This document shows, piece by piece, positions 7,904-17,624 of a DNA stretch of 64,000 nt. The stretch lies in the NCBI RefSeq assembly GCF_000717595.1, contig NZ_JNZO01000025.1, forward strand, positions 62,001 through 126,000, read 5' to 3'. Numbering within the stretch: the first letter of the stretch is position 1; every line of letters starts with the position of its first letter. The position numbers were made by a program, and so were the translations under genes. The DNA comes from Streptomyces flavochromogenes (GTDB lineage: Bacteria > Actinomycetota > Actinomycetes > Streptomycetales > Streptomycetaceae). Below the pieces are notes generated by a model. It was given only the letters and a program-made list of their open reading frames with translations. It ran no database searches and had not been told where the DNA came from.

Positions 7904-10212
7904 CCGACCCGAACCATCCGAACGACCGGCGCGACCCGGACCATCCGGACGACCGCAACCACGCCGCGGGCCCGAGCGGCCGAGGCCATGGCGCCGGCCC
8001 GAACCAGCCCATGGGCCCGGACCACCCCGACCACCTGAGCGAACCGAGCCCGCCGCCCCATCCGTACTACCAGGAACTGGAGTTCCTCACGCCCAGAGAG
8101 GCGCAGAGCCGCTTCGTCGTACGGTACGGGGAGGACCACAGGCCCCCCGGACGCCCCGGGTTCCTCGCACGCCGGGCCGTCCTGGGGGCCGGTGGCGTGC
8201 CCGTCGTGCAGTACCGGCTCGCCTCGTCCGCGCAGCGCGACCCCCAGGCGTACGGCCTCCTGGAGCGCGAGGTGGCGGCCTCGGTCGCCCTCGAACGGCG
8301 TTACGGGGGCGACAAGTTCGTCGGCATCCTCACCCGGATCGTGGGCTTCGACCTGACCGCCGCCGAACCCTTCGTGCTCTACCGGCCGCCGAGCGGGCGT
8401 CCGCTCTCCGACTGGGCGGGGCGGATCGGCGCCGAGGACCAGGAACGGATCACCGGCCAACTCGCCATGGCCGTACGCCTCCTGGGGGAACTGGGCCTCG
8501 TCCACCGGGCGATCACGCCCGAGAACGTCCGGTGGGACGGCGCCCGCGTACGGCTCTGCGAGCCGTACGCGGCGCTGCGGGCGGGAGAGGCGCGCCAGCC
8601 CTTCGGGGCGGCGCCCTGGGCCTCGCCCGAGCAGCGCGCGGGGCGCGGCAGCGTCGACCCGCGCGACGACCTGTGGTCCGTCGCCGAACTCGCCTACTAC
8701 CTGCTCTCCGGCCGCCCCGACCGCGGGGAGGGCCCGCCCGCGGACCTCGGCGACTACCGGCGCCTCGCCGCTCTCCAGCACAGTGGTCTCTTCTCCCCGA
8801 AGGCGACGGAACGGCCGCACCCGGCCGATCTGTTGCGGCTCCTGTACGTGGCCGACCCGCTCGGGGCCGGGGCCGACACGGCCGATGTGCTCACACCGTT
8901 CCGTGCCCGGTACGACGCCCACCTCGCCCGGAAGCAGACACTGTCCCGGGGCGGCCGGCCGGACACGGGTCCTGCCCCGGCCCCGGAGGTCCCCGCCCGG
9001 GACCCGAACCCGTCGCTCGGCTCCCTGCTCTCCAAGATCTTCCGCAACGGAGAACCGCCCCGCGCCGCGCCGCGTGCCACCCCACCGCCCCGAGCGGCCG
9101 CCCCGCCCTCCGAACTCGTCCAGCCGCCTCCGTCACGCAGCCGGATGTGCCCGCACTGCCTGCTCCCCGTCGAGTACGACGAACGTCTGCTCGTCACCAT
9201 CGACGCCAAGGGCAACCGCATCCCCCTGGACCTCAGGGCGGAACGCCGGCCGGGCCACCACGCGGACGCCCGGCGCAAGGCGTACCACCTGTGCCCGCAC
9301 ACGGTGGACGGCGACGAGGGGCACGAACTGCCCCTGCCCTACCTCACCAACGGCGAGCCGCTCTCCATCGCCCTGGTCGGCAGCTCCTCCGTCGGCAAGA
9401 CCCACCTGCTCGCCGCCATGCTGGGCGAGATCGAGCTCGGCGGCCTCGAACCGTACGGACTGAAGTGCCTGCCGCTCAACCCCGAGGCACACCGCGCCTA
9501 TCTGCGCGAGCGCGTCCAGAGCCTGCAGCAGGGACGGCAGCTGGGCCGCACCGGACAGCAGACGTTCGCCCGGTTCGCCGACGGGCTGCTCGTCTCGGCG
9601 GGCGGCGCCACACCCCGGCCCGTCGTCTTCTTCGACCTCGCGGGCGAGGACCTCGCCCAGGACAGCGAGGTCGGCCGCTTCCTCATGGGTGTCGACGCCT
9701 TCATCTTCGTCCTCGACCCGCTGCGCGCGCTCCGGCTGCCCTCCCTCGAACCGGTGAGGGAACAGAGCGGACTGCGGCTGCGCGAGCTCGGCGACGAGGC
9801 CTTCACCACCGTGCTCAACCGGATCCCCCGGCAGCGCGGCGGACTCGTCGCCGCCCCCGCCGCGCTCGCCGTCAACAAGAGCGACCTGGTGCGCTTCGAA
9901 CCGGTCGTCGACCGGTGGCTCGGCCGTGCCCTGCCGGGCCGCCACGACCCCGCCGCGGTACGGGCCGAGAGCCGGGACGCGTACGCCTTCCTGGCGCACG
10001 GGGCCAGCTCCGCCTGGCTCAAGCCGTTCGACGACTGCGCCGACTGCTCCCTGCACTTCGTCGCCGCCACCGGCGGACAGGCGCGCGGCGACCGATTTCC
10101 GCACGGGGTCCGGCCGCGCCGGGTCCTCGCGCCACTGCTGTCGCTCTTCGCCCTGTGCGGGCTGCTGCCCGGGGCGGAACCCGCGGGACCTATGGAGGGG
10201 ATCGACCGATGA
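7900..10212 (+). CDS. Pseudokinase - zinc ribbon - TRAFAC-type GTPase fusion
   Basis: 770 residues from GTG 7900, which overlaps the previous stop and follows GAGGAGGCGGGA. Residues about 50-350 have a protein-kinase-like layout, but the catalytic loop reads HRAITPENV instead of HRDxxxxN, the DFG position reads CEP, and no glycine loop or clear VAIK lysine is visible, so it is very probably a pseudokinase. After a Pro-rich linker come CPHC (about 417) and LCPH (about 464), a likely zinc-binding pair. The C-terminal half is a P-loop GTPase: GSSSVGKT at about 492-499, FFDLAGED at about 576-583 (Walker B/switch II DxxG) and NKSD at about 658. This matches the TRAFAC GTPase proteins often found beside GTPase-associated protein 1. 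Likely role: a nucleotide switch governed by the pseudokinase domain. Confidence 0.8.
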   Translation: MTDPNHPNDRRDPDHPDDRNHAAGPSGRGHGAGPNQPMGPDHPDHLSEPSPPPHPYYQELEFLTPREAQSRFVVRYGEDHRPPGRPGFLARRAVLGAGGVPVVQYRLASSAQRDPQAYGLLEREVAASVALERRYGGDKFVGILTRIVGFDLTAAEPFVLYRPPSGRPLSDWAGRIGAEDQERITGQLAMAVRLLGELGLVHRAITPENVRWDGARVRLCEPYAALRAGEARQPFGAAPWASPEQRAGRGSVDPRDDLWSVAELAYYLLSGRPDRGEGPPADLGDYRRLAALQHSGLFSPKATERPHPADLLRLLYVADPLGAGADTADVLTPFRARYDAHLARKQTLSRGGRPDTGPAPAPEVPARDPNPSLGSLLSKIFRNGEPPRAAPRATPPPRAAAPPSELVQPPPSRSRMCPHCLLPVEYDERLLVTIDAKGNRIPLDLRAERRPGHHADARRKAYHLCPHTVDGDEGHELPLPYLTNGEPLSIALVGSSSVGKTHLLAAMLGEIELGGLEPYGLKCLPLNPEAHRAYLRERVQSLQQGRQLGRTGQQTFARFADGLLVSAGGATPRPVVFFDLAGEDLAQDSEVGRFLMGVDAFIFVLDPLRALRLPSLEPVREQSGLRLRELGDEAFTTVLNRIPRQRGGLVAAPAALAVNKSDLVRFEPVVDRWLGRALPGRHDPAAVRAESRDAYAFLAHGASSAWLKPFDDCADCSLHFVAATGGQARGDRFPHGVRPRRVLAPLLSLFALCGLLPGAEPAGPMEGIDR

Positions 10213-12758
10213 CACGGTCGGAGAACGAGGTCGACCAGATCGTGTTCCGGTGGGACAGCGAGAACCTCACCGGCAGCACCGGCTTCGGACCGGTGGCCTG
10301 GTCCGGGCCCCGCGAAGAGGCCGAGAACCTCTTCCGGACCTCCGGGCCCGTGCTGCGCGCCAGCGGCGAGGAGACCCGGCCCGCACTGATCCGGCTCCAG
10401 CGGCGTTCGGAGGTGATGCTGATCCACCGCACGCCGTTCACCGACGCCGACGGCGGGACGTCCGTGCTCTGCCACGCCCTGGTCGGCTCGCCCGGGCTCC
10501 TCGAACCCGCCACCTGCCTCGGCCTCCACGCCTGGAACTGGGAGGGCGCGGCCATGGACGGCGCCCGGGTGCGCGGGCAGCTGCCGGTGATCCCGGAGCG
10601 GGTCCTCGTCCCCGCGACAGGCCGCGGCCAGGGAGAACTCGACGGCGCCCTGGAGCGCACGGCAGGCGAACTCGCCGGAATGGTCGCGGAGTTGCTGCGC
10701 CACCCGGACGAACGCTTCACCGTCCTTGACGAACGCGGCGACACCGCAGGACCGGTGCTCTGGGGGCTGCACAGCATGTTCGGCGGGCTCACCGGCCGCC
10801 GGTGGACCTTCGCCACCCATGACACCGCCGAACTCACCGCGCTCCGCTTCGTGTTCGTCGGCCGGTGGTCGGGCGCGGCGAGCCGCAACACCGACCGGCG
10901 CCGCGTCGATCCGCGCGAGCGCGCCGACGACCGGGCGGAGGAGATCGCGGCCCGGCTCGTCCGCCACCACCTGAGGGGTGTCGCGGAGGGCGAGGGCCAG
11001 GAGTACGCGGTCGGCAGCGCCCTGCACGGAGCCTCCTCCGCCCGTGGCGCCTCGCTCCTGGAGACGGCCGGGCGGGCCCTGGACGTGCTCGACCGCCGCC
11101 GCCCCGGGGGGTACGCGCCCGCCCCGGAGCCGACGGCGCGGACCTCGTGGCCCCCGGAACGGGAGGACCCGCGCGTCCCGGAGCCGCCCGCACCGGAGAC
11201 CCGGAAGACCTCGGGCCGGAAATGGGGATGGGGCCTGGGAGGCCGGACTGCCGACGACGCCCCACCGGCGGGGGGCGACACCACCACCGACCGCCCGGGC
11301 GCCCGTGACGCGGTGCCTGCCGGGGGAGAACCCCGAGGGGCGGGTCGTCCCGGGCCGTACGAGAGCCCCGACGACTGGTTCCGCCCGGACCCGCCGGAGC
11401 GGGAGCCGGCGGCGCCGGCCGGTCCCGGGGTCACGGCGGCGCCTCGGGACGTCCCGACGACACCTCCGTCCCGCCGGCCGGACCCGACCCCGGAGCCCAC
11501 CCCGAACCGCCCGCCTCGGCCGAGCTCGGAGCCCACCCTGTACGGCCCGCCCAAGGCTCCGGAGCCCGCCCCGACCCGCAGCTCGACCCGACGAGATCCC
11601 GAGCCCGACCCCGACCCCGACCCCGAGCCCCGACCCGACCCGTACCGCCCGTCCCGACCTGACTTCACCCCTGACCCCGACCCGTACCGTCCATCCCGAC
11701 CGGACCCCGCCCCCGAGCCCGACCCGTACCGTCGGGCCTCGGCCGATCAGCAGCCCGCCCCGCCCCGCGTGCCCCACCCGGCCCAGGGCGACGACCCGTA
11801 CGGCCGCGCCGCCGCCGACCGCGAGCCCCGTCCCGTCCCGTCCGCGCACCCCGACCGTGCCGATCGTCCCGCCGCCCCGCCGACCGCCCCGTCCCGGCCC
11901 GCCGACCTCCCCCCGCACCGCCCCGATCTCTCCAAGGGGCCCGCCGGGTCCGGCGTCCGTCCGCCCCAGGCAGCGGGGGCCGACGCGTTCCCCCGCCCCG
12001 TTCTCCCCCTGGTCGCGCCCGCGTGGACCGGGCCGGGGCCGGCCTCGGGGCGTGCCTGGGCCGTCGTGCGGGGCCGTGGGCGGGAGCGGGAGGCCGAGAC
12101 CGGCCTCCTGCACAAGCTGCCCGCCGCGCGCACCGTGGACGAGGCACGCGAGCTCGTCGAGGGCGGCGGCGACCGCGAGCTGCTCGACTCGCTGCGCCGC
12201 CCGCAGGCGTACGTCGTCCTCACCCTCCTCCTCCGGGAGGCCGCCCGGCGCCTGCCGTCCTGGGAGCGTCCGCTGCGCCGGGAGCTGTGCGAGGTGGCCA
12301 TCGGCCAGGAGTTCTGGGCCGTCGCACCGTCGGGCGCCTCCGCCGACCCGTCCGACCCGCCGGAGGAGCAGCGCGCGGCCAACGCCGCCCAGCTGCACCG
12401 CTGGGCCGTGCGCCCGCTCCTCGCCGGCGGCGACGCCCCGGTCGGCACCGTGGGGGAGCTGCTCGCCCGGCTCCGTACAAGCCCGGTGCCGTCCGCCCGT
12501 GAGACCTTCTGGCTGATCGTCGACGACGAGTGCCCCGGTCTGCCCGAAGCCGTCTGGCTCACCCTCCTCAAGGACGCGTACGGCCTGCCCCGTACGGCGC
12601 GCCGCCCGGGGCCGCCCGCACCCGGGGCGGTCACCGGCCATCCGGAGGATCCCGGAAACGGCTACACCCGCCGCTTCCTGCGCCGCGCCGGGCTGCTGAT
12701 CGGCGGCATGGTGGTGGCGATCGTCCTGCTCGTCCTCGTGCGGGAGTGGTTCGGCTGA
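10209..12758 (+). CDS. GTPase-associated protein 1-like, tail-anchored
   Basis: 849 residues from ATG 10209, which overlaps the GTPase stop (ATGA) and is preceded by GGAGGGG. The first 300 residues form a globular N-terminal domain resembling GAP1-N domains; the family match is from memory and context. Residues about 300-590 are a long disordered Pro/Asp/Arg-rich linker with repeats of the type [10 protein letters not shown] helical C-terminal domain (about 600-800) follows, and the protein ends in a single hydrophobic helix (about 825-846) plus REWFG, a classic tail anchor. Position directly after the GTPase gene suggests a partner or effector of that GTPase held on the inner face of the membrane. 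The operon appears to end here. Confidence 0.7.
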   Translation: MTRSENEVDQIVFRWDSENLTGSTGFGPVAWSGPREEAENLFRTSGPVLRASGEETRPALIRLQRRSEVMLIHRTPFTDADGGTSVLCHALVGSPGLLEPATCLGLHAWNWEGAAMDGARVRGQLPVIPERVLVPATGRGQGELDGALERTAGELAGMVAELLRHPDERFTVLDERGDTAGPVLWGLHSMFGGLTGRRWTFATHDTAELTALRFVFVGRWSGAASRNTDRRRVDPRERADDRAEEIAARLVRHHLRGVAEGEGQEYAVGSALHGASSARGASLLETAGRALDVLDRRRPGGYAPAPEPTARTSWPPEREDPRVPEPPAPETRKTSGRKWGWGLGGRTADDAPPAGGDTTTDRPGARDAVPAGGEPRGAGRPGPYESPDDWFRPDPPEREPAAPAGPGVTAAPRDVPTTPPSRRPDPTPEPTPNRPPRPSSEPTLYGPPKAPEPAPTRSSTRRDPEPDPDPDPEPRPDPYRPSRPDFTPDPDPYRPSRPDPAPEPDPYRRASADQQPAPPRVPHPAQGDDPYGRAAADREPRPVPSAHPDRADRPAAPPTAPSRPADLPPHRPDLSKGPAGSGVRPPQAAGADAFPRPVLPLVAPAWTGPGPASGRAWAVVRGRGREREAETGLLHKLPAARTVDEARELVEGGGDRELLDSLRRPQAYVVLTLLLREAARRLPSWERPLRRELCEVAIGQEFWAVAPSGASADPSDPPEEQRAANAAQLHRWAVRPLLAGGDAPVGTVGELLARLRTSPVPSARETFWLIVDDECPGLPEAVWLTLLKDAYGLPRTARRPGPPAPGAVTGHPEDPGNGYTRRFLRRAGLLIGGMVVAIVLLVLVREWFG

Positions 12759-12913
12759 CCGGGACGGAGGCCGAGACCGGGACAGGGAACGGGGCCAGGA
12801 CCGGGACCGGGGCCGCAGCGGGGCGCGGGGGCATCGTCGCCCACTCGACGCGCCCCGGCCCCTCCTGTCCCGAAACACAGGCCACGGGCGCCTCGCTCCG
12901 TCAGGATGGGCGC

Positions 12914-14146
12914 ATGGGATTCCACGTCGATTCCGAGACCGGGCGGCTGCGCCGCGTCATCCTGCACCGGCCCGATCTGGAGCTGAAGCGGCTCACCCCG
13001 ACCAACAAGGACGCCCTGCTCTTCGACGACGTGCTCTGGGTGCGCAGGGCACGGCAGGAGCACGACGGCTTCGCGGACGTGCTGCGCGACCGGGGCGTGG
13101 AGGTGCACCTCTTCGGGGATCTCCTGAGCGAGTCCCTCGACGTGCCCACCGCACGCGCGCTGGTGCTCGACCGGGTCTTCGACGAGAAGGAGTACGGGCC
13201 GCTCGCCGCCGACCATCTCCGGGCCGCGTTCGACTCGCTGGACGCGGGTGCGCTGGCCGAGGCGCTCATCGGCGGGATGACGAAGCGGGAGTTCCTGGCG
13301 TCGCACCGGGAGCCGACCTCGGTCCGTTTCCACGCCCTGGACCTGGACGACTTCGTCCTCGGCCCGCTGCCGAACCACATCTTCACGAGGGACACCTCGG
13401 CCTGGATCTACGACGGCGTCTCGATCAACGCGATGCGCTGGCCGGCCCGGCAGCGCGAGACCGTGCACTTCGAGGCGATCTACAAGCACCATCCGCTGTT
13501 CACGGGGGCCGAGGCGGGAGCCTTCCACCACTGGTCGGAGGGGCAGACCGACTACCCGTCGACGATCGAGGGCGGGGACGTGCTCGTCATCGGCAACGGC
13601 GCCGTGCTGATCGGGATGAGCGAGCGGACGACGCCGCAGGCGGTGGAGATGCTGGCCCGGGGCATGTTCGCGGCGGGTTCGGCGCGCACGATCATCGCGC
13701 TCGACATGCCGAAGCGGCGCGCGTTCATGCACCTGGACACGGTGATGACGATGGTCGACCAGGACACGTTCACGCAGTACGCGGGGCTCGGGATGCTGCG
13801 CTCGTACACGATCGAACCGGGGGACGCGGGCCAGTCCCTGCGGGTGACCGACCATCCGCCGGAGCAGATGCACAGCGCCATCGCCGCGGCGCTCGGCCTC
13901 CAGGACATCCGGGTCCTGACGGCCACGCAGGACGTGCACGCGGCCGAGCGCGAGCAGTGGGACGACGGCTGCAACGTCCTCGCGGTGGAGCCGGGGGTGG
14001 TCGTCGCCTACGAGCGGAACGTCACGACCAACACCCATCTGCGGAAGGAGGGCATCGAGGTGATCGAGATCCCCGGCAGCGAGCTGGGCCGGGGGAGGGG
14101 CGGCCCGCGCTGTATGAGCTGTCCGGTGGAGCGGGACGCCGCCTGA
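12914..14146 (+). CDS. arcA: Arginine deiminase
   Basis: 410 residues, the usual size. It hydrolyses L-arginine to citrulline and ammonia in the cytoplasm. Family motifs are present: FTRDTS (about 158), EGGD (about 219), the HLDT histidine region (about 274) and the catalytic cysteine in GGPRCMSCP near the C-terminus. The product citrulline is the substrate of the ornithine carbamoyltransferase encoded next, running in the catabolic direction. No carbamate kinase gene is seen nearby, so the classical arc pathway is incomplete here. There is no Shine-Dalgarno; CAGGAT lies 6 nt before the ATG, which could be a -10 box of a leaderless transcript. Separate promoter elements precede argF, so the two genes may not be one operon. 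Confidence 0.93.
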   Translation: MGFHVDSETGRLRRVILHRPDLELKRLTPTNKDALLFDDVLWVRRARQEHDGFADVLRDRGVEVHLFGDLLSESLDVPTARALVLDRVFDEKEYGPLAADHLRAAFDSLDAGALAEALIGGMTKREFLASHREPTSVRFHALDLDDFVLGPLPNHIFTRDTSAWIYDGVSINAMRWPARQRETVHFEAIYKHHPLFTGAEAGAFHHWSEGQTDYPSTIEGGDVLVIGNGAVLIGMSERTTPQAVEMLARGMFAAGSARTIIALDMPKRRAFMHLDTVMTMVDQDTFTQYAGLGMLRSYTIEPGDAGQSLRVTDHPPEQMHSAIAAALGLQDIRVLTATQDVHAAEREQWDDGCNVLAVEPGVVVAYERNVTTNTHLRKEGIEVIEIPGSELGRGRGGPRCMSCPVERDAA

Positions 14147-14188
14147 GGGGGCCGCCGCGGGGGCCGCGGCAGGAGTCGTGGCCGGGGT

Positions 14189-14242
14189 CGTACATGTACG
14201 CGACCAGGGCTGTATATAAATGTTGAAGTGCGTATACACTTC
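14189..14242 (+). promoter_or_regulatory. Candidate ArgR operator upstream of argF
   Basis: Three AT-rich elements stand out from a GC-rich background within 54 bp: the perfect palindrome CGTACATGTACG (14189-14200), TGTATATAAATG (14211-14222), and GAAGTGCGTATACACTTC (14225-14242) with 6-bp perfect arms. ArgR sites in Streptomyces are paired AT-rich imperfect palindromes, so this is a fair ArgR candidate. Assignment is by context and not proven. Confidence 0.45.
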
Positions 14243-14304
14243 CAGGGTCCTGATCGTCGTCCCCGATCGCCGACCCCTCGACCGTACCCACAGGAGCGCG
14301 TCCC

Positions 14305-15354
14305 ATGGCCACAGACCTCATCGGCCGCCACTTCCTCAAGGAGCTGGACTTCACCGCCGAGGAGTTCCGCGGCCTGATCGCGCTCTCCGCCGAACTCAAG
14401 GCCGCCAAGAAGGCCGGCGCCGAGGTCCAGCGGCTGCGCGGCCGGAACATCGCGCTGATCTTCGAGAAGACCTCGACCCGCACCCGCTGCGCCTTCGAGG
14501 TCGCCGCCGCCGACCAGGGAGCCACCACCACCTACCTGGACCCGTCCGGCTCCCAGATGGGTCACAAGGAGTCGGTCAAGGACACCGCCCGCGTCCTCGG
14601 CCGGATGTTCGACGGCATCGAGTACCGGGGCGACGGTCAGGACATCGTCGAGGAACTCGCCGCCTTCGCCGGCGTCCCCGTGTTCAACGGCCTCACCGAC
14701 GACTGGCACCCCACCCAGATGCTCGCCGACGTGCTCACCATGACCGAGCACACGGACAAGCCGCTGGACGCCGTCTCCTTCGCCTACCTCGGCGACGCCC
14801 GCTTCAACATGGGCAACTCCTACCTGATCACCGGCGCCCTGCTCGGCATGGACGTCCGGATCGTCGCCCCGCGGGCGTACTGGCCGTCCGAGGAGATCGT
14901 CGCCGCCGCCCGCGGGCTCGCCGAGACCAGCGGGGCCACGGTCACCCTCAGCGAGGACGTGGCCGAGGGGGTCCGGGGCGCCGACTTCGTGGCCACCGAC
15001 GTCTGGGTCTCCATGGGCGAGCCCAAGGCGGTCTGGGACGAGCGGATCGCCGCCCTCGCCCCGTACTCCGTGACGATGGACGTGCTGCGCGCCACCGGGA
15101 ACCCCGACGTCAAGTTCCTGCACTGTCTGCCGGCCTTCCACGACCTGGGCACGGACGTCGGGCGGGACATCCACGCCCGGCACGGTCTCACCGAGCTCGA
15201 GGTCTCCGACGAGGTCTTCGAGTCGGCGCACTCGGTCGTCTTCGACGAGGCGGAGAACCGGATGCACACGATCAAGGCGGTCCTGGTCGCGACGATGGCC
15301 GGCGGCCCGCTTCCCGCGGTGATCCCCGCGGCGGTCCCCACGGTGCTCCCGTAG
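14305..15354 (+). CDS. argF: Ornithine carbamoyltransferase
   Basis: 349 residues. It interconverts ornithine plus carbamoyl phosphate and citrulline. The carbamoyl-phosphate motif STRTR (about 57), HPTQ (about 135), and the catalytic HCLP (about 273) are all present. CAGGAG lies well placed before ATG 14305. Length and N-terminus ([14 protein letters not shown]) resemble the catabolic arcB type, and the arginine deiminase neighbour supports a catabolic role, but the same enzyme could serve biosynthesis. An AT-rich palindrome cluster upstream suggests arginine-responsive control. Confidence 0.93.
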   Translation: MATDLIGRHFLKELDFTAEEFRGLIALSAELKAAKKAGAEVQRLRGRNIALIFEKTSTRTRCAFEVAAADQGATTTYLDPSGSQMGHKESVKDTARVLGRMFDGIEYRGDGQDIVEELAAFAGVPVFNGLTDDWHPTQMLADVLTMTEHTDKPLDAVSFAYLGDARFNMGNSYLITGALLGMDVRIVAPRAYWPSEEIVAAARGLAETSGATVTLSEDVAEGVRGADFVATDVWVSMGEPKAVWDERIAALAPYSVTMDVLRATGNPDVKFLHCLPAFHDLGTDVGRDIHARHGLTELEVSDEVFESAHSVVFDEAENRMHTIKAVLVATMAGGPLPAVIPAAVPTVLP

Positions 15355-15388
15355 GCATAGCTTTACGCCCGATTGGGTGAATATGCGT

Positions 15389-15409
15389 GGTGCGGTTTAC
15401 GATCGCACC
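15389..15409 (+). promoter_or_regulatory. Inverted repeat upstream of permease
   Basis: GGTGCG and CGCACC are perfect 6-bp arms separated by 9 bp containing the AT-rich core GTTTACGAT. It lies 70 bp upstream of the permease start, inside the only AT-rich part of this gap, so it may be an operator. The binding protein is unknown. Confidence 0.35.
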
Positions 15410-15478
15410 CTTACAGGGGGTTCAGGCGTACATGCCCGAACCCCCTGACGCGTGCCCATGAGAGATGAGAACCACCGC

Positions 15479-16918
15479 ATGACCCCGTCCGCCTCGCGGA
15501 TCAAGACCCCGCAGCAGCTCCTCGCCGAATCCGGCGCCGACCTCGAAGGCCACGGCCTCAAGCGCACCATGGGCCTCTTCCAGCTCGTGTGCTTCGGCGT
15601 CGGCGCGATCGTCGGCACCGGGATCTTCGTCGGCCTCTCCGACAGCGTCGCCGAGGCGGGTCCCGCGGTGGTGATCTCCTTCGTCCTCGCCGCGATCACC
15701 TGCATCTTCACCGCCTTCTCCTTCGCGGAGCTCGGTGGCGCGATCCCGGTCTCGGGCTCCTCGTACTCCTTCGCGTACGCGAGCCTCGGCGAGCGGGCCG
15801 CCTTCCTCGTCGGCTGGTGCCTGCTCCTGGAGTACGGCGTCTCGGTCTCCGCGGTCGCCGTCGGCTGGAGCCAGTACCTCAACGAACTGCTCGATAGCCT
15901 CACCGGCTGGCAGCTGCCGGCCGCGCTCTCCGCCGGGCCCGGCGAGGGCGGGGTCGTCAACGTGCCCGCCGTGGTCGTCATCGCGCTCGCCGCCACCCTG
16001 CTGGTGCGCGGGGTCCGGGAGAGCGCGCGGGCGACCGCCGCCATGGCGATCCTCAAGATCGGGATCCTGGTCGTCTTCTGCGTCATCGGCTTCTCGGCCT
16101 TCCAGGCCGGTCACCTCTCGCCGTTCGCCGAGCACGGCATGAGCGGGATCACCGCGGGCGCCTCGGTGGCCTTCTTCTCGTACATCGGCTTCGACGCCAT
16201 CACCACGGCCGGCGAAGAGGTCAAGAACCCGCGGCGGAACATCCCGATCGCGATCCTCATCTGCATCGGGCTCGTCACACTGCTCTACTGTGCCGTCGCG
16301 CTCTCCGCGATCGGGGCCCTCGGCGCCGTCGCCGTGGCCGATCGGCCGGCCGCGCTCTCGCTGGTCGTCGACCAGGTCACCGGGTCGTCGGTCGGCGGCG
16401 GGATCATCGCGTTCGGCGCGGTCGTCGCCATCGCGTCCGTCGTCCTCGCCGTGATGTACGGGCAGACCCGCGTCCTGATGTCGATGTCCCGCGACGGTCT
16501 CGTGCCCCGCGTCTTCGAGCGGGTCTCGCCGAAGTCCGCCACTCCGGTCGCCAACACGTGGATCGTGGCCGCGGTGTTCGCCGTACCGGCGGCGTTCGCC
16601 TCGCTCGACGTGGTCGTCAACCTGACCACCATCGGCACGCTCGCCGTCATGGCGGTCGTCAACCTCGCGGTGATGGTGCTGCGGCGCCGGAACCCCGAGC
16701 TGCCGCGCTCGTTCCGGGTGCCGCTCTTCCCCCTGAGTCCGATCCTCGGCATCGGGTTCTGCCTCTATCTGATGTGGGGCACGGGCTGGACGACCTGGCT
16801 GCAGTTCGCCGGATTCCTGGTCGTCGGAGCGCTGGTGTACGCGGGCTACGGGCGCCGCCACTCGCGTCTGGTCACGGCTCCGAGCGAGGACGCTGCGCCG
16901 GTATCCCCGGCAGGGTGA
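15479..16918 (+). CDS. APC-family amino acid permease
   Basis: 479 residues with about 12 hydrophobic segments. The first helix carries GVGAIVGTGIFVGLS, the G-x-G-T-G-I-F signature of APC/CAT-type transporters. GFDAITTAGEEVKNPRRNIP (about 240-260) is also typical of cationic amino acid transporters. ATG 15479 was chosen because family members start a few residues before KTPQQLLAES; upstream in-frame GTG 15452 and ATG 15458 are possible but lack a ribosome site. Its position after arginine deiminase and argF suggests arginine or ornithine movement, but it is not a typical ArcD antiporter. The 3' end overlaps the convergent ATPase gene by 47 nt. Confidence 0.85.
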   Translation: MTPSASRIKTPQQLLAESGADLEGHGLKRTMGLFQLVCFGVGAIVGTGIFVGLSDSVAEAGPAVVISFVLAAITCIFTAFSFAELGGAIPVSGSSYSFAYASLGERAAFLVGWCLLLEYGVSVSAVAVGWSQYLNELLDSLTGWQLPAALSAGPGEGGVVNVPAVVVIALAATLLVRGVRESARATAAMAILKIGILVVFCVIGFSAFQAGHLSPFAEHGMSGITAGASVAFFSYIGFDAITTAGEEVKNPRRNIPIAILICIGLVTLLYCAVALSAIGALGAVAVADRPAALSLVVDQVTGSSVGGGIIAFGAVVAIASVVLAVMYGQTRVLMSMSRDGLVPRVFERVSPKSATPVANTWIVAAVFAVPAAFASLDVVVNLTTIGTLAVMAVVNLAVMVLRRRNPELPRSFRVPLFPLSPILGIGFCLYLMWGTGWTTWLQFAGFLVVGALVYAGYGRRHSRLVTAPSEDAAPVSPAG

Positions 16919-17378
16919 ACCAGACGGCCTTGCCGTGCTCCGTGGGGCGGTGGCCGCAGTCGCTGCTGAGGGCCCGGACGAGGAGCAGACCCCGGCCGTG
17001 CTCCTGCCAGGGGTCCACCTCTCCCGGCGCGGGGCAGACGAGCCCGCCCGCGCGGGCGGGCTCGGAGTCGTGAACCTCGATCTGACAGCCGCCGGGCGTG
17101 CCGAGCAGCTCGACGACCAGCTCGATGGGGCCCCGGCCGGCGGTGTGCTCGACGGCGTTGGCGACGAGCTCGGCGGTGAGCAGCTCCGCGGTGTCGCTGT
17201 CGGGGCGGCCGGGGGTCCCGGGGCCGAGGTCGGTGAGAGCGGTACGGATCAGGGCGCGGGCGATCGGCACGGCGGCCGTGGTGTGGGGCAGACGGACACG
17301 CCAGGAGGCGGGTCCGTGTGCGGCGGGCCCGGTCGGCCCGGCGGGTGGGCCGGCTGCGGGTCCGGCGGCTTCGGGCAT
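16872..17378 (-). CDS. Anti-sigma-factor-like ATP-binding protein (HATPase_c_2)
   Basis: 168 residues. A GHKL ATPase of the RsbW/SpoIIAB type that Streptomyces encodes in many copies. The N box reads ELVANAVEHT, the G1 box VHDSEP, and the G2-like box HGRGLLLV; no phosphoacceptor His domain is present, so it is not a sensor kinase. The start at 17378 is favoured over an in-frame ATG 18 nt upstream because AAGGGAG sits about 8 nt before it. No sigma factor or anti-anti-sigma gene is adjacent, so the partner is unknown. Its C-terminal end overlaps the permease gene tail to tail. Confidence 0.8.
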   Translation of the reverse strand: MPEAAGPAAGPPAGPTGPAAHGPASWRVRLPHTTAAVPIARALIRTALTDLGPGTPGRPDSDTAELLTAELVANAVEHTAGRGPIELVVELLGTPGGCQIEVHDSEPARAGGLVCPAPGEVDPWQEHGRGLLLVRALSSDCGHRPTEHGKAVWFTLPGIPAQRPRSEP

Positions 17379-17568
17379 GGGGCAGGCTCCCTTCACCGAG
17401 TGGGGGTGGGCGAGTGGGGTGGAGGCATCCCGAGACGTCCCGGTTTCAACCTTACGAGGCGCAATCTCTTTCTCCAGAGGCGCCCCTCCCTGATCGGCGA
17501 GGACTTCCGTCTCCGGCCGCAGAGGACCTTGTGCGGTGCACCCTCATCCCTCCCTTATCGCGCACTCG

Positions 17569-17594
17569 TGACGACGGTCACACTTGAGTGATAC
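17569..17594 (+). promoter_or_regulatory. Promoter and candidate operator for the aromatic-CoA operon
   Basis: TGACGACGGTCA (17569-17580) is an inverted repeat with arms TGAC/GTCA, extendable by one base pair on each side. TGATAC at 17589-17594 could be the -10 box, with GTGACG (17568-17573) as the -35, so a protein bound here would block RNA polymerase. A nearly identical TGACGGCAGTCA lies in the divergent promoter region at 24411-24422 of the same cluster. Confidence 0.45.
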
Positions 17595-17624
17595 CCTCCG
17601 AACGGAGGAAGGAGGCCGTTCCGG

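Noticed and set aside
6133..8922. Long minus-strand open frame across the membrane-protein and GTPase genes
   Set aside because: High GC makes long antisense frames common; composition is Arg/Pro/Ser-rich without domains and the plus-strand genes are well supported.
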